In this document: piece after piece, positions 49,088-56,304 of the stretch
Layout: each line of letters begins with the position of its first letter
Numbering within the stretch: the first letter of the stretch is position 1
Source: a bacterium
GTDB taxonomy: Bacteria > 4484-113 > JAGGVC01
Direction: 5' to 3'
Assembly (NCBI GenBank): GCA_039961635.1
Contig: JABRWB010000021.1
Location: 1-56,569, forward strand
DNA: 56,569 bases
Notes under the pieces: model-generated
Seen by the model: only the letters and a program-made list of their open reading frames with translations
What the model was told of the DNA's origin: nothing
The model's database searches: none
Made by a program: the position numbers and the translations under genes

Positions 49088-50551
49088 TTACCAGTCGAGC
49101 AGCCTGCGCTCTCCCGCAAGCGCCCTGATCGGCGTTACGTCTTGTACGACTTCGAGCGAGCCGCGGTATTTGCCCTGCGCGTCCCTTACCGCAAAATAGC
49201 GGATATGCACGAATTTGTTCTGGAACGGAATCCAGAACTCGGCCACGTCCTTTGAGCCGCTTCTGAATTCGTCCAAAATCCGGTTTACGATGTGGATGCT
49301 TTCCGGGGGATGGCAGTTCTGCACCTTGCGGCCGATCGCGCCGGGGCTTCGCGGGAAAATCTTGTCGCCCAAATTCTCGGTGTAATAGCGCACCGTGTCG
49401 TTTTCGTCCACGTAGGATAGCTCTACAGGCAGGTGGCGCATTATCAGGTTGACCTGCTCTAGCGTCAAAAGCCCCGTGTCGAGCGGCAGTCCGCGCGCCA
49501 GGCCGGCCACTCCGCCCGTCTCGTCGAAAAGCTCTTCCGCGATTTCCGCCTTCCACTCGTCGCCCGGCTGGGCCAGTGCGTAACCGATGGTGTCCTCGCC
49601 GCGGCGCGCCTCCGCCCACTCGGCGTCGGTCAGGATTTCGAGCGCCATCGGGAAAAGGATGTTGTCCTCCTTGTAGGCCATGTCTATGACAGCGGTCGCG
49701 AGAACCTGCCCTTTCTTGACCAGCGTCTCGGTGTCGCCGGACGCGAACGCGGCGCGGGCGTCCTTGAGCAATGCGCGGATGTCGTCATGCACAGCCCACA
49801 TCACATGCGGCGGGCCGGTGATTCCATGGCGTTCCAAATATGGGAAGAGCTCGTTTTCCTTGCGGATGTAGTGGTTTTCCAGCTTGCCAATCGTGTCGAG
49901 CAGCGACGAGAGGCGGCCGTATTCCGCCGCGAACCGCGATTCATCAGGCGGCAAACCGATCGCGGAAAGAATTTCGCGGATTTCCTGCGCCGCGGCTTCG
50001 AGCAGCCGGTTGTCCGCCATATAGGTATTCACCGGGTGGCCGGGAGGCGTGTCGGGCGCGTGCTTTTTGTCCAGCGCATCGCGGAATATCTCGACATGGA
50101 CATCGCACAGGCGCTTGATTTCCTCGCGGGGCATGCCCTCCTTTACAAGCTCCTCCTCCATTTCCGCGATTTCGGATGCATCCACATCCTCCACCAGGTC
50201 GCGAAAGCGTTTTTTCAGCTCGCCGAAATCAACACCTGCATGCAGGTCGCGGATGATTCCCTTCAAAATTTCCTTGCGCGCTCCCTCGTCACTGCCGGGG
50301 ACGTCGATTTCGACCGGAAGCGATTGGCCTGTCTTTTCCTTTATCTTTGCGGCGATGGCCGCGGCCAGCTCGGATAGGTCGTTTCCGCCCATCGTACAGA
50401 TCTTGCTCAAATTCGCCGTGCGGCCCAGCGTGTTTCGAAGAACCGGATTGCGCAGAAGCGAGAACTTTGGATTGTACGCGGCCAGAAAGTCCGCCAGGAA
50501 CGGATACAAGGACAGAAGATCGAACAGCCGAGTTTTCGGTGTGATTTTCAT
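49088..50551 (-). CDS. DUF1858-DUF438-hemerythrin-PAS protein
   Basis: This 487-residue cytoplasmic protein starts with a DUF1858-like domain ('TRLFDLLSLYPFLADFLAAY', with the family's CTMGGND near residue 52). DUF438 follows (about 85-160), then a hemerythrin HHE-type four-helix domain with candidate di-iron ligands (ELFPYLERHGITGPPHVMWA, 'MAYKEDNILFPMALE', 'TADAVH-like' helix around 'VHDDIRALL'). The C-terminal PAS-like domain includes VQNCHPPESIHIVNRILDEF. Such proteins are linked to O2/NO sensing or repair of nitrosatively damaged iron centres. It is the third member of an apparent operon with a YgbA-like protein and an Rrf2 regulator. Confidence 0.85.
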   Translation of the reverse strand: MKITPKTRLFDLLSLYPFLADFLAAYNPKFSLLRNPVLRNTLGRTANLSKICTMGGNDLSELAAAIAAKIKEKTGQSLPVEIDVPGSDEGARKEILKGIIRDLHAGVDFGELKKRFRDLVEDVDASEIAEMEEELVKEGMPREEIKRLCDVHVEIFRDALDKKHAPDTPPGHPVNTYMADNRLLEAAAQEIREILSAIGLPPDESRFAAEYGRLSSLLDTIGKLENHYIRKENELFPYLERHGITGPPHVMWAVHDDIRALLKDARAAFASGDTETLVKKGQVLATAVIDMAYKEDNILFPMALEILTDAEWAEARRGEDTIGYALAQPGDEWKAEIAEELFDETGGVAGLARGLPLDTGLLTLEQVNLIMRHLPVELSYVDENDTVRYYTENLGDKIFPRSPGAIGRKVQNCHPPESIHIVNRILDEFRSGSKDVAEFWIPFQNKFVHIRYFAVRDAQGKYRGSLEVVQDVTPIRALAGERRLLDW

Positions 50552-50560
50552 TTGACGCCT

Positions 50561-50902
50561 CTAAAAGAAATACTTTATAAGCCAGTCCACTCGTCCGCGC
50601 TTGACGAAGTAAATGCCGGAAAACCGCATCACTTCCTTGATGCGCTTTCGCATTGCGGGCTTGTAGCAGTGCGCCGGGCAGTCCTTGCATTTCGGCTTCG
50701 GATTGAAAGGACAGCATTCCCTGCGCCGCCGCGCGTAATCGTACAACGCCGCGCACTCATCGCAAAGCTCGCGGGGCTCGGTGCCATGATTTTTCCGGCA
50801 GTAAACCCCGACAAACCTGTGCAAAATCACAAGGTCGCGGTCCAACGCCTCGCGCGGAGGTTTGATGCGCGTGCGCCAAGATGAAGCGAATCGAAATTGC
50901 AT
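50561..50902 (-). CDS. ygbA: YgbA-like (nitrous-oxide-stimulated-promoter family) protein
   Basis: This 113-residue protein is rich in Cys. The family core 'VGVYCRKNHGTEPRELCDEC' is followed by 'CCPFNPKPKCKDCPAHCYKP' and MRKRIKEVMRFSG, matching the YgbA family by Cys spacing and the conserved CPAHCYKP-MRKRI sequence. In E. coli ygbA is under NsrR control and is induced by nitric oxide. Here it sits 9 bases upstream of the DUF438/hemerythrin gene and 70 bases downstream of an Rrf2-family regulator. The biochemical function is not established; metal binding by the Cys clusters is inferred. Confidence 0.85.
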   Translation of the reverse strand: MQFRFASSWRTRIKPPREALDRDLVILHRFVGVYCRKNHGTEPRELCDECAALYDYARRRRECCPFNPKPKCKDCPAHCYKPAMRKRIKEVMRFSGIYFVKRGRVDWLIKYFF

Positions 50903-50972
50903 GGCCGGTACCGCCGCGCCGGACGCGGCGGTGCGACTTTATACCCCGTCTTTCCACGCCTGGCGCTTTGAG

Positions 50973-51404
50973 CTACTTCTTGCGAAGAAGTTTTTTTAGC
51001 GAGCCAGCCGCTTCCGAAAGCCGCGATTTGGCAAGTTCCTCGCGGATGAGCGCGTCCGCGCGCGACATCAAGTTGCCCAGCACGCACTGTTTGCCGTCGC
51101 ACAATTGGACTCCCAGCAGACAACGCTTGGATTCTAGCGGTCCTTCAACCGCTTCGTATACCTCAAGCAGCGTGATATCCTCGGCCGGATAGCCAAGCGA
51201 AAATCCGCCGTTCGGTCCGCGCACCGAGTTGACGAATCCTTCCTTTGCGAGCCTCTGCATAACTTTGGAAAGGTGCGCTTCAGAGACGTGCATCAATTGG
51301 GCCATTTCGCGCGTGGATACTGCCTTGCCGTCGCGCGCAGCGAGAAGCACCATCCCGTGCATAGCGAGGTTTGCAGCTTCGGAAATTTTAAGCATTTCAG
51401 ACAT
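50973..51404 (-). CDS. Rrf2-family transcriptional regulator (NsrR-like)
   Basis: This 143-residue winged-helix regulator has the family N terminus ('ISEAANLAMHGMVLLAARDG') and recognition region ('MAQLMHVSEAHLSKVMQRLA', 'GFVNSVRGPNGGFSLGYPAE'). A three-Cys cluster (CLLGVQLCDGKQC, near 95-107) would bind an Fe-S cluster as in NsrR and IscR. The downstream genes ygbA-like and DUF438/hemerythrin suggest it senses nitric oxide or redox stress and represses this operon, possibly including itself. GGGGG lies about 8 bases before ATG 51404. The gene ends in KKLLRKK. Confidence 0.9.
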   Translation of the reverse strand: MSEMLKISEAANLAMHGMVLLAARDGKAVSTREMAQLMHVSEAHLSKVMQRLAKEGFVNSVRGPNGGFSLGYPAEDITLLEVYEAVEGPLESKRCLLGVQLCDGKQCVLGNLMSRADALIREELAKSRLSEAAGSLKKLLRKK

Positions 51405-51605
51405 GACAATGCCCCCTGAAAACTACCGCAAATCCGCCGATACAGGTAATACGGTACTATTTAACCACAGTTTCGGCAACCGGTCAATTGTGATTGTTGT
51501 TGTGCGCAGTATCACGATGGTACGAAATTACGGGGTAAAATGGCGCAACAACGCACCGAAGTTCACAAGCGGCATACGGCGTCGAACTTCACGCTGCGCA
51601 TCCAG

Positions 51606-52649
51606 TCAGCAAATACGCGGCAGCAAATCGCCCGTTAGAACATCCACAATGCGGCTTCCGCCGATTTCGGTTTCAAGTAAGACCCGCGGCGTTTGCGACG
51701 CATCCGTTTTCCGGACGACCTCACCGATTATCGCCGCCTCCCTGCCCTGCCTGTGGCTTTTCAGCGCATCGAGCGCACTTGCTACGGAATCCGCGTCGTC
51801 TTCGACGAAGAACACGCACTTGCCCTCGTTCGCAAGGTGGAGCACATCGTATCCGAGCAGATCGCACGCGCCGCGGACTTTGTCCAAAACCGGTATTGCG
51901 GATTCCGAAATCCGGATATCAACTTGGCTGGCTGCGGCGATTTCGTTAAGTACGCTTGCAAGCCCGCCGCGCGTCGGATCGCGCATTGCTTTCACCTTGC
52001 GGGGCGCGGCCGCGAGTACCGCGCCGATCATCTCCGCCAGCGGCGCGCAATCGGATTCGACCTGCCCGGCGAATGACAGCCCCTCGCGCACCGCCGCAAT
52101 CGCTATCGAATGTTCGCCCAGCGTTCCGCTTAGAATTATCTTTTGACCGGGCGCCGCCAGGTGCGGGCCGACTTCGACGCCTTCGGGAACCGCGCCGATC
52201 CCGCTCGTGTTGATGAATATTCCGTCGGCCGCGCCGCGGTCCACCACTTTCGTGTCGCCCGTGACGATTCGCACTCCGGCTTCGCGCGCGACCGCCGCCG
52301 CGCCGTCCAAATATTCGCCCAGTTCCGCGGTCGGCAACCCTTCTTCGATCACGAGTGCGAGCGATATGACGGCGGGGCGCGCCCCCATCACGGCGAGATC
52401 GTTCACCGTGCCGCAAACCGCGAGCTTGCCGATGTCCCCGCCGGGAAACCGCCGCGGTGAAACGACATAGCTGTCCGTCGTGAAAACAATACGCCCGCCC
52501 GCCGCAAGCCCGATGTCGTCGGGCGAAAGCACCGCGCCGTCCGCGAGCATCGCCGGATCCTGACCGCCCAGCCGCGAGATGATGAACGCGTGCAGCCTGT
52601 GGGAGAGCAACCCTCCCGCTCCGTGCGCAAGCCTTATCCGGTCTTCCAT
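51606..52649 (-). CDS. hypE: Hydrogenase maturation factor HypE
   Basis: This 347-residue PurM-like ATPase makes the cyanide ligand of NiFe-hydrogenase from carbamoyl phosphate with HypF. Typical segments are IRLAHGAGGLLSHRLHAFII, 'VFTTDSYVVSPRRFPGGDIG', 'AVCGTVNDLAVMGARPAVIS' and 'VRIVTGDTKVVDRGAADGIF'. The C terminus ends in PRIC, whose terminal Cys carries the thiocarbamate in HypE. That ending also separates it from the related SelD. No other hyp or hydrogenase genes are nearby. ATG 52649 lies 7 bases after TAAAAT with no ribosome binding site. Confidence 0.95.
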   Translation of the reverse strand: MEDRIRLAHGAGGLLSHRLHAFIISRLGGQDPAMLADGAVLSPDDIGLAAGGRIVFTTDSYVVSPRRFPGGDIGKLAVCGTVNDLAVMGARPAVISLALVIEEGLPTAELGEYLDGAAAVAREAGVRIVTGDTKVVDRGAADGIFINTSGIGAVPEGVEVGPHLAAPGQKIILSGTLGEHSIAIAAVREGLSFAGQVESDCAPLAEMIGAVLAAAPRKVKAMRDPTRGGLASVLNEIAAASQVDIRISESAIPVLDKVRGACDLLGYDVLHLANEGKCVFFVEDDADSVASALDALKSHRQGREAAIIGEVVRKTDASQTPRVLLETEIGGSRIVDVLTGDLLPRIC

Positions 52650-52656
52650 CGTGGAG

Positions 52657-52662
52657 ATTTTA
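52657..52662 (-). promoter_or_regulatory. -10 element next to hypE start (leaderless type)
   Basis: On the minus strand, TAAAAT ends 7 bases before ATG 52649. Confidence 0.55.
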
Positions 52663-52677
52663 TGCCATCGGGCAATG

Positions 52678-52702
52678 CGCGGGCAACGGCGCAGTGCCCG
52701 CG
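52678..52702. repeat. 8-bp-stem hairpin between hypE and kinase genes
   Basis: CGCGGGCA (52678-52685) pairs with TGCCCGCG (52695-52702) across a 9-base loop. It has no T-tract on either strand. It lies between the kinase stop and the hypE start and may be a member of the genomic palindrome family. Confidence 0.4.
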
Positions 52703-52842
52703 ATCATAGCCCAGAGTACGCTTTGGCCGATTGAGTTATTCAACCGCTGGAACCGACGTATTCCGAAATCACAACGGCGCTGCCAGACGGCAGGGGTGAG
52801 CTGGAATTGAGCGAAACGCTTTTATCCATTGCCGGATGGCTG

Positions 52843-54084
52843 CTACCCCGACTTAAGAAGAAGCCATACCAGTAGCACCAGCACGCCCACCGCCAGCGCG
52901 TTCACGATTATGTAGTAAAGCGGAATAAGCGGATGCGGCGCGATCCGTCCCGCGCGCTTGAGCTCGTCCACGAACTCGGTGCGCTTGAGAAGCCTCATCC
53001 CGCAGCGGACGCAATAGGTCTCCTCGGCCGCGTTTTCCATTCCGCAGTCCGCGCAGTAAACCGGCCGGCCGGGATCGATGGCCGCCCTGGTGCGCGGATA
53101 ACCCGTCAGCTGCGCGACGCCCTGCTCCCGCTTCAGGTAAAGCGGCATGTCGTCCGCGCCGACGGCAGCGGTCTTTCCCGCGACGGACGCCGGCCTGCGC
53201 GCCTGCGCGCCGCCGAACGTCACGTTCTTCAGGTGCTCCTCCTGCTCGACGCGGGCAAGCTCCACGGCGAAATCCTTCGCCCGCTGGAAGCGGTCGTCCG
53301 CGTTCTTTGCGAGCGCGCGGAAAAGAACGTTCTCCAGCCGTTGCGGAAGCTCCGGGTTGTATATAAGCGGGCTGGCCGGATGAACGTGCGTGATGTTGTA
53401 CATCGTCTGGGTGATGTCTTTGCCCTCGAACGGCTTGCGGCGTGTCAAAAGCTCGTAACACACGACGCCGAGCGAGAAAATGTCGCTGCGGTGGTCAACC
53501 TTCGCCTTGTGGCTGCCCTGGATCTGCTCGGGCGACATGTAATTGGGAGTGCCGACTATAGAGCCTTCCTGCGAAAACGTCGCATCCTCGGAAAGCTTGA
53601 CGATGCCGAAGTCGGTGATGAATATGCGGCCCTCGGCGGTTCGCACGATGTTCGCCGGCTTGATGTCGCGGTGGACGATGCCCAGCCGGTGGATGGCGTC
53701 GAGGCCGTCCGCGACCTGAAGAGCGATGTCGCTCACGTCGGAAAGCGAAAAACTCGTGCCGAGCTCCAAAAGCTCCTTGAGGTTCGAGCCCTCGATGAAC
53801 TCCATCGCGATAAAGTGCCTGTCGCCATCGCGGCCCGCCTCGTAAATTTCAATCACATGCCTGTTGGCGATGCTCTTTGCCGCAGACGCTTCCGCCTCGA
53901 ACCGGGCGAGCAGCTCGTTCACCTGCGACTCGGTCAGGTCTGCTTCGGGGCGGAAAACCTTGACGGCCGCGCGCCGGTTATTGTCCGGGTCGTACGCGTC
54001 GTACACGACGGCCATCGCGCCGCGGCCCGCGATTCCGCGGATTTCGTAGCGCCCGATGCGCGAAGGAAGCTGGATCGAATTCAC
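52843..54084 (-). CDS. Membrane-anchored Ser/Thr protein kinase with zinc ribbon
   Basis: This 413-residue PknB-type kinase has the Gly-loop GIAGRGAMAVVYDAYD, catalytic Lys in RRAAVKVFR, 'IVHRDIKPANIV' (catalytic loop), 'IFITDFGIVKLSEDATFSQE' (DFG) and GTPNYMSPEQIQG (activation/P+1 loop). After the kinase domain (to about residue 270) comes a zinc ribbon, YCADCGMENAAEETYCVRCG (near 343-362). A single C-terminal transmembrane helix follows (YYIIVNALAVGVLVLLVWLL). It thus carries no large extracellular sensor domain. GTG 54084 follows GATAAT by 8 bases. Its substrate is unknown. Confidence 0.93.
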   Translation of the reverse strand: MNSIQLPSRIGRYEIRGIAGRGAMAVVYDAYDPDNNRRAAVKVFRPEADLTESQVNELLARFEAEASAAKSIANRHVIEIYEAGRDGDRHFIAMEFIEGSNLKELLELGTSFSLSDVSDIALQVADGLDAIHRLGIVHRDIKPANIVRTAEGRIFITDFGIVKLSEDATFSQEGSIVGTPNYMSPEQIQGSHKAKVDHRSDIFSLGVVCYELLTRRKPFEGKDITQTMYNITHVHPASPLIYNPELPQRLENVLFRALAKNADDRFQRAKDFAVELARVEQEEHLKNVTFGGAQARRPASVAGKTAAVGADDMPLYLKREQGVAQLTGYPRTRAAIDPGRPVYCADCGMENAAEETYCVRCGMRLLKRTEFVDELKRAGRIAPHPLIPLYYIIVNALAVGVLVLLVWLLLKSG

Positions 54085-54092
54085 CGGCGGGG

Positions 54093-54098
54093 ATTATC
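54093..54098 (-). promoter_or_regulatory. -10 element next to kinase start (leaderless type)
   Basis: On the minus strand, GATAAT ends 8 bases before GTG 54084. Confidence 0.5.
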
Positions 54099-54125
54099 GC
54101 GCAGCGCGGCATCGCGTTCTGGAAC

Positions 54126-54428
54126 TCAGTCCCACATTACAAGGTATTCCTCGTTTCGCTCCATGTCGCCGCCGCACTTGGGGCAGGGGGAGGGATGGTT
54201 CCACGGCGTGATTCTGTGCTTTGCGGAGTTCGGGCAACGCGGCCGCCGTTTTTTCAACTGCGGATTCTCGCCGTCCACCAGAATAGTCCCGACGCAGCCG
54301 TCGAAAAGCTCAAGGCACTCCTCGCATTTAAACGTCTGCGTGACGGCCAGGAAGCCTCTATCTTTTCCGCCGCCGACTTCGCAGCCGTAACCGCAGGATT
54401 TGCATTCGAACAAATTGACGGAGCCCAT
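54126..54428 (-). CDS. Small multi-zinc-ribbon protein
   Basis: This 100-residue protein from ATG 54428 has repeated Cys pairs: 'LFECKSCGYGCEVGG', 'TFKCEECLELFDGCV', 'RRPRCPNSAKHRITPW' and PSPCPKCGGDMERNEEY. These look like two zinc ribbons, possibly of rubredoxin type. AAGGGGAAC lies about 10 bases upstream. An open frame extends upstream to 54677 only because it is antisense-free shadow of the cold-shock gene, so it was trimmed. Function unknown; it follows a cold-shock gene on the same strand. Confidence 0.68.
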   Translation of the reverse strand: MGSVNLFECKSCGYGCEVGGGKDRGFLAVTQTFKCEECLELFDGCVGTILVDGENPQLKKRRPRCPNSAKHRITPWNHPSPCPKCGGDMERNEEYLVMWD

Positions 54429-54487
54429 GGCGCAAGTTCCCCTTTTCGGCGGCGAAATTCCAGCCGAAAGATCGTTTCCCGGCAGCG

Positions 54488-54706
54488 CTAGCCTTTGGTA
54501 ATCCGCACGACCTGGATGGCCTGCGGCCCCTTCGGCGTATCCTTGACGGAGAATTCCACAAGCTCGTTTTCGTCGAGCTCTCGGTATCCACCGCCCATAA
54601 TTTCCGAAAAGTGCACGTAAACGTCCGGTGCTCCCTCGCGGGAAATGAATCCGAAGCCCTTCGCTGCGTTGAACCACTTGACGTGGCCTTTCTCACGTTC
54701 CGACAT
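54488..54706 (-). CDS. Cold-shock domain protein (copy 1)
   Basis: This 72-residue CspA-type nucleic-acid chaperone has RNP1 KGFGFI in '[20 protein letters not shown]' and RNP2 [16 protein letters not shown]. It ends [22 protein letters not shown] precedes ATG 54706. It is one of two tandem paralogs in the same orientation, sharing the unusual MGGGYREL insert after RNP2. Confidence 0.95.
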   Translation of the reverse strand: MSEREKGHVKWFNAAKGFGFISREGAPDVYVHFSEIMGGGYRELDENELVEFSVKDTPKGPQAIQVVRITKG

Positions 54707-54839
54707 ATCACTCTCCAAAGTTTGATGCGGCGCGCGGGTCGAACCCGCACGTCCCGATTATGCATTTTCCCTCCCCCAAATGTCAACGGGATGAAACGGC
54801 AAACGAAGTTCCCCCTTGCCGATTGCGGTTTCACGCGCG

Positions 54840-54872
54840 AAAAACCGGCGCGGGCGGATTCGCCCCCGCCGG
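54840..54872 (-). terminator. Rho-independent terminator of cold-shock copy 2
   Basis: On the minus strand, a CCGGCG/CGCCGG outer stem (54845-54850 with 54867-54872) with a GC-rich inner stem is followed by five T residues. It lies 35 bases after the stop of copy 2. Confidence 0.8.
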
Positions 54873-54907
54873 AATGGTCTGATTTTGCCGGTAGCCCGGC
54901 GCGGCCT

Positions 54908-55126
54908 TTACATATGGCCGAGGCGCTGAACCTGGGTGGCCTGCGGGCCTTTGGGCGTGTCGGCCACGATAAACTCGACCGTCTCACCCTCGTGAAGCTC
55001 GCGGTATCCGCCGCCCATTATCTCGGAGAAGTGGACGTACACGTCCGACTGCCCCTCACGCTCGATGAATCCAAAGCCCTTTGCGGCGTTGAACCACTTC
55101 ACGCGTCCTCTGCTGCGTTCTGCCAT
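54908..55126 (-). CDS. Cold-shock domain protein (copy 2)
   Basis: This 72-residue CspA-type protein has '[20 protein letters not shown]' (RNP1) and [20 protein letters not shown] (RNP2), and ends [19 protein letters not shown] precedes ATG 55126. It is about 75 percent identical to copy 1 by eye, with differences concentrated in the acidic loop and C terminus. Its own terminator separates it from copy 1, so the two can be expressed independently. Confidence 0.95.
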   Translation of the reverse strand: MAERSRGRVKWFNAAKGFGFIEREGQSDVYVHFSEIMGGGYRELHEGETVEFIVADTPKGPQATQVQRLGHM

Positions 55127-55285
55127 TTAATTCCTCCATGCACGATACGGTACAGTATTGCTAAGGGGTCTTGCTGCGTCATACATGAAGATCTGGCAAA
55201 CCGGACGATCAAGCTGATGCAACTTACAACCTTCCCAGCGGTCAAATGATATCCGCATCTTATGTGAATTGTCAAGGGGAAGCTG

Positions 55286-56233
55286 TTATCTGTTCTTCAT
55301 CCGCGGGTCGAGGATGTCCCGCAGGCCGTCGCCGAAAAGGTTGAATCCCAGAACCGTAATCGCTATGGCCAATCCCGGAAACACCGCCAGCCACGGCTTG
55401 GTCGTCATATAGTTGCGCCCGTCGGCCAGCATCTGGCCCCAGCTGGGCGCGGGAGGCGCGATGCCCAGCCCGAGGAACGACAGCCCCGCCTCCGAAAGAA
55501 TGTTCGTCGCCACGCCGAGCGTGCCGAGCACGATGATCGGCGCAAGGCAGTTGGGCACGATGTGGCGGAAGATAATCCGGAAATGGCTCGCTCCCACGGC
55601 CCGGGCCGCCTCGATGAACTCCTGCTCGCGCAGCGAGAGCACCTGTCCGCGGATGACGCGCGCTATCCCTGTCCATCCCGTTATTCCCAGCGCGACGAAC
55701 AGCCCCCACAACCCCGGCTTCTCGAATATCGCCAGTATTCCGATCGCCAGCAAAATGCCGGGGAACGCGTAGAACGTGTCGGTGATTCGCATTAAAAGCG
55801 AGTCCAGGAATCCGCCGAAATAACCGGACAGCGCGCCGATGAAAATCCCGATTGCCACACTTATGAGTACGCTCACGATGCCGACCAAAAGCGAGATGCG
55901 TGTGCCGAAGATTATGCGGGAGAGGATGTCCCGGCCGTGGATGTCCGTGCCGAGGTAAAACTCGCTTACGATTTTTGAATCCGGCATCGCCATCGTTTCC
56001 GCGACCATCTCCCGGTACGTCTTTTCGCCGTATTTCTCGCGTTCGCGATCGTACAACGGACGAAGCGAATAGGGCGCGACGCCGGACACTCCCTTTATCT
56101 GCTCGATTGGATCGTACGGCGCGATGAAGTTCGCCAAAAGCGCGGTGAACACTACGACGAGCACGATGGCGAGCCCGATGACGCTCGTCTTGTTGCGCGC
56201 AAGCCGCCTTAACGTGAGTATGAATCCGGCCAT
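55286..56233 (-). CDS. Dipeptide/oligopeptide ABC transporter permease (DppC/OppC type)
   Basis: This 315-residue inner-membrane permease has the N-terminal OppC-type segment 'RLARNKTSVIGLAIVLVVVF' and 'YLGTDIHGRDILSRIIFGTR'. The cytoplasmic EAA loop is FIEAARAVGASHFRIIFRHI (near 205-224), which contacts the ATPase. Later segments are 'EAGLSFLGLGIAPPAPSWGQ' and 'FNLFGDGLRDILDPRMKNR'. About six transmembrane helices are seen. A partner DppB permease would normally precede it, but the 336 bases upstream hold repeats and an opposite-strand ORF, so the gene is isolated or starts its own operon. ATPases and binding protein are not in the window. Confidence 0.93.
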   Translation of the reverse strand: MAGFILTLRRLARNKTSVIGLAIVLVVVFTALLANFIAPYDPIEQIKGVSGVAPYSLRPLYDREREKYGEKTYREMVAETMAMPDSKIVSEFYLGTDIHGRDILSRIIFGTRISLLVGIVSVLISVAIGIFIGALSGYFGGFLDSLLMRITDTFYAFPGILLAIGILAIFEKPGLWGLFVALGITGWTGIARVIRGQVLSLREQEFIEAARAVGASHFRIIFRHIVPNCLAPIIVLGTLGVATNILSEAGLSFLGLGIAPPAPSWGQMLADGRNYMTTKPWLAVFPGLAIAITVLGFNLFGDGLRDILDPRMKNR

Positions 56234-56235
56234 AT

Positions 56236-56252
56236 CCGGCTAGAAGCCGGGG
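56236..56252. repeat. Degenerate copy of the right-edge palindromic element
   Basis: CCGGCT-AGA-AGCCGG (56236-56250) matches the second hairpin of the two full copies at 56391-56527, with TAGAAG in place of TGGAAG. Confidence 0.5.
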
Positions 56253-56294
56253 TATTGTAGCGCGCGGGGAGTTGCGGGATGTGAATAAGAACTG

Positions 56295-56300
56295 TATAAT
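56295..56300 (+). promoter_or_regulatory. -10-like element before right-edge ORF
   Basis: TATAAT lies 4 bases before ATG 56305 and 13 bases before the in-frame ATG 56314. This may be a promoter or chance. Confidence 0.4.
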
Positions 56301-56304
56301 TGAA

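Noticed and set aside
51606-52649. SelD (selenophosphate synthetase) as identity of the PurM-like protein
   Set aside because: It would have suited the selenoprotein, but the C-terminal PRIC and the N-terminal motif are those of HypE, and the SelD Cys/Sec loop is absent.
52933-54390. 485-codon plus-strand open frame
   Set aside because: Shadow of the kinase and zinc-ribbon genes.
54722-54745. T-arm-like GGGTTCGACCC hairpin suggesting a tRNA fragment
   Set aside because: No acceptor, D or anticodon arm around it. It is a hairpin in the cold-shock leader region.
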